From positions 1 through 5,569 of the forward strand of contig JAEWKG010000008.1 in assembly GCA_023386135.1 (NCBI GenBank): a stretch of 5,569 nucleotides of DNA. Direction: 5' to 3'. How positions within the stretch are numbered: the stretch's first letter is position 1; the number at the start of each line of letters is the position of its first letter. Shown piece after piece: positions 1 through 5,569 of this stretch. Source of the stretch: Pseudomonadota bacterium (GTDB lineage Bacteria > Pseudomonadota > Alphaproteobacteria > Sphingomonadales > Sphingomonadaceae). A program made the position numbers and the translations under genes. Under the pieces are notes generated by a model, which searched no databases, had not been told where the DNA came from, and saw only the letters and a program-made list of their open reading frames with translations.

Positions 1-2232
<2,232 letters not shown>

Positions 2233-2235
2233 CCG

Positions 2236-2772
2236 ATGGCGCGCTACGTCGCTCTGCTCGGGTCGATCAACGTCGGCGGCAACCGGCTGAAGATGGACGA
2301 GCTGAAGGCGGCGCTGGAGGACGAGGGGTTCGCAAACGTCGCGACGGTGGTGGCGAGCGGCAACGTGCTGTTCGACCACCCGCGCGCGGAGGATGCGAAG
2401 CTGGAGGACGAGATGGCCGCGGTGGTCAAGGACCGCTTCGGCATCGCGACTTTCGCGGCGGTGAGGACGAAGGTAGAGCTGTCAGCGGCAATCGAGGAAA
2501 GTCCGTTCGCGGGGAAGGGTGAGAACAAGTTCGTCCACGTCCACTTCGTCAGCAAACAGCCGACCAAGGCGCAGTTCGAGCAACTGATCGCGGACCACGA
2601 GGGCCGAGGCGCTGAGAAGCTTGCACCCGGCACCCGCGCGCTGCACATCGACTTCGTGGACGGCGTCGGCACCAGCAAGCTCACTAGCGCCTTCATCGAG
2701 AAGCGGCTGGGCTGCAAGGGGACCGCGCGCAATGTGCGGTCGATCAAACGGATTATCGAGAAGCTAGGCTAA
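2236..2772 (+). CDS. DUF1697 domain-containing protein
   Basis: This 178-residue protein matches the DUF1697 family, whose biochemical function is not established. The family signature is at the N-terminus: YVALLGSINVGGN (residues 4-16) and VASGNVLF (about 38-46). Many members read LRGINVGG here, so LGSINVGG is a small variation. The length is normal for the family, and no signal peptide or membrane segment is visible, so it is probably cytoplasmic. The ATG lies 3 nt after the infB stop. The only purine-rich match, GAGGAG at 2209-2214, is about 21 nt upstream and too far to act as a normal Shine-Dalgarno site, so translation may be coupled to infB. The gene ends in TAATG, sharing one base with rbfA. 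The tight packing suggests co-transcription with two translation genes but does not show a role in translation. Family assignment is firm; function is unknown. Confidence 0.9.
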   Translation: MARYVALLGSINVGGNRLKMDELKAALEDEGFANVATVVASGNVLFDHPRAEDAKLEDEMAAVVKDRFGIATFAAVRTKVELSAAIEESPFAGKGENKFVHVHFVSKQPTKAQFEQLIADHEGRGAEKLAPGTRALHIDFVDGVGTSKLTSAFIEKRLGCKGTARNVRSIKRIIEKLG

Positions 2773-3176
2773 TGGCGCAGCGCGCATCCACTCCCGAACA
2801 GCAGTCGGTCCGCGTCCTCAAGGTGGGCGAGCGGGTGCGGCATATCCTCAGCGAGCTGCTCGCCCGCGGCGAGGCGCACGACGATGTGCTGACCGCGCAC
2901 TCGGTCTCCGTCACCGAGGTCCGCATGACCCCCGACCTGCGCAACGCCAACGCCTACGTGAAGCCGCTGCTGGGCGAGGACGAGGCCGCGGTGCTGAAGG
3001 CATTGCGCACCAACACCGCGTTTTTCCAGCGCGAGGTGGCGAAGCGCCTCGGCCTCAAGTTCGCCCCGCGCCTGTCGTTCAAGCCCGACGAGAGCTTCGA
3101 CGAAGCCGACCGCATCGAGCGGCTGCTCAATGATCCCAAGGTGGCGCGCGATTTGGGAGACTTGGGCGAGGACTGA
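2772..3176 (+). CDS. rbfA: 30S ribosome-binding factor RbfA
   Basis: RbfA is a small cytoplasmic KH-type RNA-binding protein that binds the immature 30S subunit and assists late 16S rRNA maturation, including at low temperature. The 134-residue product has the usual family length and order: N-terminal helix (RVLKVGERVRHILSELL, about 14-30), a central strand with VTEVRMTPDLRNANAYV (about 47-63, matching the family VSPDLRxAxVYV core), and a C-terminal KH half with FFQREVAKRLGLKFAPRLSF (84-103) followed by DESFDEADRIERLL. The ATG at 2772 overlaps the DUF1697 TAA by one base. A weak purine stretch, GAGAAG at 2758-2763, lies 8 nt upstream. Unlike the common infB-rbfA-truB order, the next gene is on the opposite strand and begins its stop codon 11 nt away. 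rbfA is therefore probably the last gene of this unit. Confidence 0.96.
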   Translation: MAQRASTPEQQSVRVLKVGERVRHILSELLARGEAHDDVLTAHSVSVTEVRMTPDLRNANAYVKPLLGEDEAAVLKALRTNTAFFQREVAKRLGLKFAPRLSFKPDESFDEADRIERLLNDPKVARDLGDLGED

Positions 3177-3199
3177 ACGCTACTCGTTCAACTCGCCCA
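3163..3199. terminator. Nested inverted repeat at convergent gene ends, probable bidirectional terminator
   Basis: The outer arms are TGGGCGAG (3163-3170) and CTCGCCCA (3192-3199), perfectly complementary over 8 bp, with a possible G-U extension at 3162/3200. The inner arms are TGAACG (3174-3179) and CGTTCA (3185-3190), perfect over 6 bp, closing a 5-nt loop (3180-3184). An asymmetric internal loop (3171-3173 opposite 3191) separates them. The structure spans the end of rbfA and the end of the minus-strand gene, and both stop codons pair within the inner stem. No T-run follows on either strand, so it is not a textbook intrinsic terminator. It could also act by blocking 3' exonucleases or limiting collision of converging transcripts. 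The pairing is seen directly; the terminator role is inferred from position. Confidence 0.6.
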
Positions 3200-3733
3200 G
3201 TGAATGACCATCCCGTCGTTCACCCAGCGGTCGCCCTCCTTGCGCAGCGCGAACAGCGTGCCTCCGCCGCACAGCGACCCGCAATTCCCGTACCCGATTT
3301 CCACGTAGGCGCGTCCGTCGATCTCGACGGGCGTGGTGATGTAGCGGGTGACTTGGCACCCTTCGCCGTCCAGGGGCATGCCGAATTGGCTGCGATCGAT
3401 CTCGAGCACGTGGCCTTCGCCGGCAAGAATGCGTTGGAAGTCGCCGGTGCGATCGAATTCATCGGGTGCTGGTCGGAAGAAGCCGTGCGATTGCTGGGCG
3501 AGCAACATCGGAATCCCCGACATCTTGGCGAGGTCGCCGCCTTGGGCGAGGCAGGCCCCATCCTCGACCCTTAGCGAGGAGACACCGGTCGGATTGCGGT
3601 CGTCGGGATCGCCCGCGCGCAACGTGTCGATCACCGCTTGGCCCTCGTATTCCGCGGCGCTCGTTGCTGAGGTCAGGAGCAGGCCCGCCAGGGCCGGTAC
3701 CACAGCCAATCCGCGAACGATGGATAGCCTCAT
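3188..3733 (-). CDS. Hypothetical exported protein with four cysteines
   Basis: I do not recognise a named family. The chosen start is the ATG at 3733-3731, giving 181 residues; a GTG at 3772 would add 13 residues. The ATG is preferred because AAGGGGA lies just upstream at good spacing and because it places a typical signal peptide at the N-terminus: MRLSIVRG, a hydrophobic stretch to about residue 20, then TSATSA with likely cleavage near 26/27. The mature part has four cysteines (C61, C126, C151, C155). The last two are in GNCGSLCGGG, and two periplasmic disulfides are plausible. The C-terminus (TLFALRKEGDRWVNDGMVIHW) resembles the closing strands of small secreted beta-rich proteins, but this is only an impression. 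There is no lipobox and no further membrane segment. The gene converges on rbfA and diverges from tdk, so it is transcribed separately from the translation genes. Confidence 0.75.
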   Translation of the reverse strand: MRLSIVRGLAVVPALAGLLLTSATSAAEYEGQAVIDTLRAGDPDDRNPTGVSSLRVEDGACLAQGGDLAKMSGIPMLLAQQSHGFFRPAPDEFDRTGDFQRILAGEGHVLEIDRSQFGMPLDGEGCQVTRYITTPVEIDGRAYVEIGYGNCGSLCGGGTLFALRKEGDRWVNDGMVIHWAS

Positions 3734-3780
3734 CTCGTCCCCTTGTTCCGCAAGCCGCCAGTGTGCAGACACCCTCCTCG
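3734..3780. other. Divergent intergenic spacer between exported-protein gene and tdk
   Basis: This 47-bp spacer separates two divergently read starts and must carry, or lie next to, promoters for both directions. I see no convincing -35/-10 pair in it. The promoters may lie partly inside the opposing coding regions. On the plus strand, the bases just before the tdk ATG are pyrimidine-rich (CCTCCTCG), so tdk has no recognisable Shine-Dalgarno site. Confidence 0.4.
3738..3744 (-). promoter_or_regulatory. Ribosome binding site deciding the start of the exported protein
   Basis: On the minus strand this reads AAGGGGA, followed by four bases and the ATG at 3733. It is the best-placed Shine-Dalgarno-like match for this gene and supports the ATG over the GTG at 3772. 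The GTG has GAGGAGG directly against it with no usable spacer. Confidence 0.55.
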
Positions 3781-4362
3781 ATGGCCAAGCTCTATTTCTA
3801 CTACGCCAGCATGAATGCGGGGAAGAGTTCGACCCTGTTGCAGGCGGATTTCAATTACCGCGAGCGCGGGATGCGGACGATGCTATGGACCGCGCGGCTC
3901 GACACCCGCAGCGAGGGCATGGTGCGCAGCCGGATCGGGCTGGAGGCGGATGCGCATCACTATATGCCGGAGACCGATCTCTACGCGGCGGTCTTAGCCG
4001 CGCACCGGATCGAGCCGGTCGATTGCGTGCTGATCGACGAGGCGCAGTTCCTGACCCGCGAGCAGGTGTGGCAGTGCGCCCGGCTGGCCGACCAGGAGCG
4101 TATTCCGATCGTCTGCTACGGCCTGCGCACCGATTTCCAGGGCGAGCTGTTCCCCGGCTCGGCGGCACTGCTCGGCATCGCGGACAAGCTCGTCGAGCTG
4201 AAAGGCGTGTGCCACTGCGGGCGCTAGGCGACGATGAACCTGCGGGTCGACGCCAGCGGCGCCGCGGTGCGCGAGGGCGAGCAGACCGAAGTGGGCGGCA
4301 ACGACCGCTACGTCGCACTTTGTCGCCGCCACTTCAGCGAGGCGATCGGGCACCCTAAGTAA
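3781..4362 (+). pseudogene. tdk: Thymidine kinase interrupted by an in-frame amber codon
   Basis: Thymidine kinase (type II, EC 2.7.1.21) phosphorylates thymidine with ATP in the pyrimidine salvage pathway. The frame 3781-4362 encodes a near-complete family member of 193 codons plus stop (E. coli about 205 residues). Visible are MAKLYFYYASMNAGKSS with the P-loop Lys K15, the LIDEAQFL motif with probable catalytic base E87, CYGLRTDFQGELF, then CHCGR, TAG at 4225-4227 (codon 149), and beyond it ATMNLRVDASG, EGEQ, VGGNDRYVALCRRHF and a final TAA. Homologues read CGRKA here, so the TAG stands where Lys is expected and one base change from AAG explains it. Predicted zinc ligands C144 and C146 precede the stop, while C181 and H184 follow it. 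Termination would remove half the zinc site and the substrate-covering loop. The start matches the family N-terminus, though no Shine-Dalgarno is seen. It could be a recent pseudogene, a sequencing error or a readthrough site. Confidence 0.85.
4225..4227 (+). other. In-frame TAG within tdk
   Basis: Reading in the tdk frame gives CHC-G-R-TAG-A-T-M-N. The frame is unchanged on both sides, so this is a substitution rather than a frameshift. The next base is G. An ATG in the same frame at 4234, six bases after the stop and preceded by AGG at 4226-4228, could in principle allow reinitiation of a 42-residue C-terminal piece (4234-4362). That reinitiation is speculative. Confidence 0.85.
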
Positions 4363-4367
4363 GCGCC

Positions 4368-5084
4368 ATGTCCGACACGCTGCTGCAAATCGTCCTGCTG
4401 GTCCCGTGCCTGGTGATCGCGATCGTGTTCCACGAGGTCGCGCACGGCTGGGCCGCGCTCGCGCTGGGCGATCCGACCGCCAAGGAGCGGCGGCGGCTGA
4501 CGCTCAATCCCATCCGCCACGTCGATCCGATGGGCACGCTGGTGGTGCCGGGGGCGCTCGCGCTGTTCGGCGGCCCGGTGTTCGGCTGGGCCAAGCCGGT
4601 GCCGGTCAACTTCAACCGCTTGCGCAATCCACGTCTCGGCATGATGCTGGTGGCGGCCGCGGGGCCGGCGACGAACCTGCTGCTGGCCGCGCTCGCCGCA
4701 GTGCTGATCGGGTTGGTTGTCCCCACCGACGCGACGCTCGACTTTGCGCGCGGGGTGCCCCAAGTGGTGACGCCGGACGGCGCGTTATCGTTGCTCGGCA
4801 GCGGGCTGGTATTGTTCATCCTGATCAATACCTTCCTGGCGCTGTTCAACCTGTTGCCGATTCCACCGTTCGACGGTTCGCACATTGTCGAAGGCGCGCT
4901 GCCCCGCGCGGCGGCGCGGCAGTACGCGAAGCTGCGCAGCGTCGGCATGCTGCTGTTCGTGGTGTTGATCGCCGCGAGCTGGGCGTTTCCGGATGCCAAT
5001 ATCATCGGCCGCCTGATCGGCCCGCCGGTGACGTGGGTGATCGACCATTTCCTCGCGTTGTCGGCGTGGATCGCCGGTGCCTGA
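4368..5084 (+). CDS. Site-2 protease family (M50) intramembrane zinc metalloprotease
   Basis: This 238-residue inner-membrane protein has the site-2 protease signatures. HEVAH (residues 22-26: zinc ligands H22 and H26, catalytic E23) lies in the first hydrophobic segment. The third ligand motif is NLLPIPPFDG, with D169. Hydrophobic segments fall at about 5-20, 91-118, 140-162, 190-206 and 219-237, and AGPATNLLLA (98-107) is a conserved family segment. No PDZ domain is present, unlike RseP, so this is the compact class whose substrates are mostly unknown. S2P enzymes cleave transmembrane segments of membrane proteins such as anti-sigma factors, but no anti-sigma gene is visible here. The ATG is 5 nt after the final tdk-frame stop, with only a weak AAGTAAG upstream. 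Its last 8 nt overlap the truB start. Close packing suggests co-transcription with tdk and truB. Confidence 0.92.
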   Translation: MSDTLLQIVLLVPCLVIAIVFHEVAHGWAALALGDPTAKERRRLTLNPIRHVDPMGTLVVPGALALFGGPVFGWAKPVPVNFNRLRNPRLGMMLVAAAGPATNLLLAALAAVLIGLVVPTDATLDFARGVPQVVTPDGALSLLGSGLVLFILINTFLALFNLLPIPPFDGSHIVEGALPRAAARQYAKLRSVGMLLFVVLIAASWAFPDANIIGRLIGPPVTWVIDHFLALSAWIAGA

Positions 5085-5569
5085 CCAGCCGCACGGTTGG
5101 CTGATCCTCGACAAACCGCGCGGGCTCGGATCGACCCAGGCGGTCGCGGCGGCCAAGCGCAACCTGCGCGAGGCGGGCTACGGCAAGGTCAAGATCGGCC
5201 ACGGTGGCACCCTCGATCCGCTGGCCGAGGGCGTGCTCCCCATCGCGCTGGGCGAGGCGACCAAGCTTGCCGGGCGGATGCTCGATGCGAGCAAGGTCTA
5301 TGACTTCACGGTGCGCTTCGGCGAGGAGACCGATACGCTCGATACCGAGGGCGCGGTGATCGACCGGTGCGAGCGGCTGCCGACGCTGGCCGAGATCGAG
5401 GCCGTGCTGCCGCGGTTCACCGGGCCGATAGAGCAGGTGCCGCCGGCCTATTCCGCGCTCAAGGTTGATGGCCGGCGGGCGTACGATCGCGCGAGGGCGG
5501 GGGAGCAGGTCGAGCTGGCCACGCGGTCGGTGACCGTATTCGCGCTCGAAATCCTCCCCGGAACGGGGA
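5077..5569 (+). CDS. truB: tRNA pseudouridine(55) synthase TruB, C-terminus cut off by window edge
   Basis: TruB isomerises uridine 55 in the T-loop of tRNAs to pseudouridine and also acts as a tRNA folding chaperone in the cytoplasm. 164 residues are visible and the frame is open to the window end; the family is about 300 residues, so the C-terminal half is missing. Key signatures are GWLILDKPRGLGST (7-20), GHGGTLDPLAEGVLPIALGEATK (41-63) with catalytic Asp D47, KVYDFTVRFGEETDTLD (about 74-90), and QVPPAYSALKVDGRRAYDRAR (about 124-144), the substrate-binding segment. The start is taken as GTG 5077-5079, overlapping the protease gene by 8 nt. No ATG lies just upstream in frame, and the family's conserved sequence begins within a few residues. 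The Shine-Dalgarno is weak, so coupling to the upstream gene is likely. The usual partner rpsO would be expected downstream, outside the window. Confidence 0.96.
   Translation, partial: MPDQPHGWLILDKPRGLGSTQAVAAAKRNLREAGYGKVKIGHGGTLDPLAEGVLPIALGEATKLAGRMLDASKVYDFTVRFGEETDTLDTEGAVIDRCERLPTLAEIEAVLPRFTGPIEQVPPAYSALKVDGRRAYDRARAGEQVELATRSVTVFALEILPGTG

Noticed and set aside
3770..3772. GTG start adding 13 residues to the exported protein
   Set aside because: GAGGAGG abuts the GTG with no spacer, and the extension would put hydrophilic residues before a good signal peptide. The ATG at 3733 has a well-spaced AAGGGGA.
3466..3780. Upstream extension of the tdk reading frame
   Set aside because: It is antisense to the exported-protein gene. 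Tdk proteins begin right at the MAxLYFYY motif, matching the ATG at 3781.
4225..4227. TAG as a site for pyrrolysine insertion or another recoding
   Set aside because: Lys, not a special amino acid, is expected here, no recoding genes are visible, and TAG recoding is not known for this lineage. Ordinary mutation or error is simpler.
3348..4358. 336-residue plus-strand open frame across the exported-protein gene and tdk
   Set aside because: It is a shadow: it lies antisense to one gene and out of frame with tdk, and it has Arg/Ala/Gly-rich composition with no family motif.
4308..5005. Long minus-strand open frames (4308-4763 and 4355-5005) antisense to the protease gene
   Set aside because: They are antisense shadows caused by high GC at third codon positions. 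No recognisable domain, no ribosome binding site, and the plus strand has a clear S2P gene.

Overview
The window is GC-rich (most codons end in G or C) and holds part of the bacterial translation and ribosome-biogenesis gene cluster. Protein sequence and gene order suggest an alphaproteobacterium, probably of the Sphingomonadales (Sphingomonas/Erythrobacter type). The TruB catalytic motif reads GHGGTLDPLA. This placement is an inference from remembered family sequences, not from a search.

Layout, left to right. (1) 1-2232 (+): infB, translation initiation factor IF-2, missing its N-terminus at the window edge. (2) 2236-2772 (+): a DUF1697 protein 3 nt downstream of infB. (3) 2772-3176 (+): rbfA, 30S ribosome-binding factor A, whose ATG shares one base with the preceding TAA. 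(4) 3163-3199: a nested inverted repeat spanning the ends of rbfA and the convergent gene, probably a bidirectional terminator. (5) 3188-3733 (-): an unrecognised exported protein with a signal peptide and four cysteines. (6) 3781-4362 (+): tdk, thymidine kinase, interrupted by one in-frame TAG at codon 149, with the rest of the family sequence intact beyond it. (7) 4368-5084 (+): a membrane-embedded site-2 protease family (M50) metalloprotease. (8) 5077-5569 (+): truB, tRNA pseudouridine-55 synthase, starting at an overlapping GTG and running off the right edge.

infB, rbfA and truB normally lie close together (nusA-infB-rbfA-truB-rpsO-pnp). Here the set is split: DUF1697 sits between infB and rbfA, and a divergent pair (exported protein and tdk) plus the S2P protease separate rbfA from truB. 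infB-DUF1697-rbfA probably form one transcription unit ending at the hairpin. tdk-S2P-truB are tightly packed and probably form a second unit with its own promoter.

The most notable observation is the amber codon in tdk. It replaces the Lys of the conserved CxCGRK motif and falls between the two halves of the predicted zinc site. I see no mobile element, CRISPR array, tRNA or rRNA, and no convincing new multi-gene system. Apart from tdk and the interrupted operon, this looks like an ordinary chromosomal core region.
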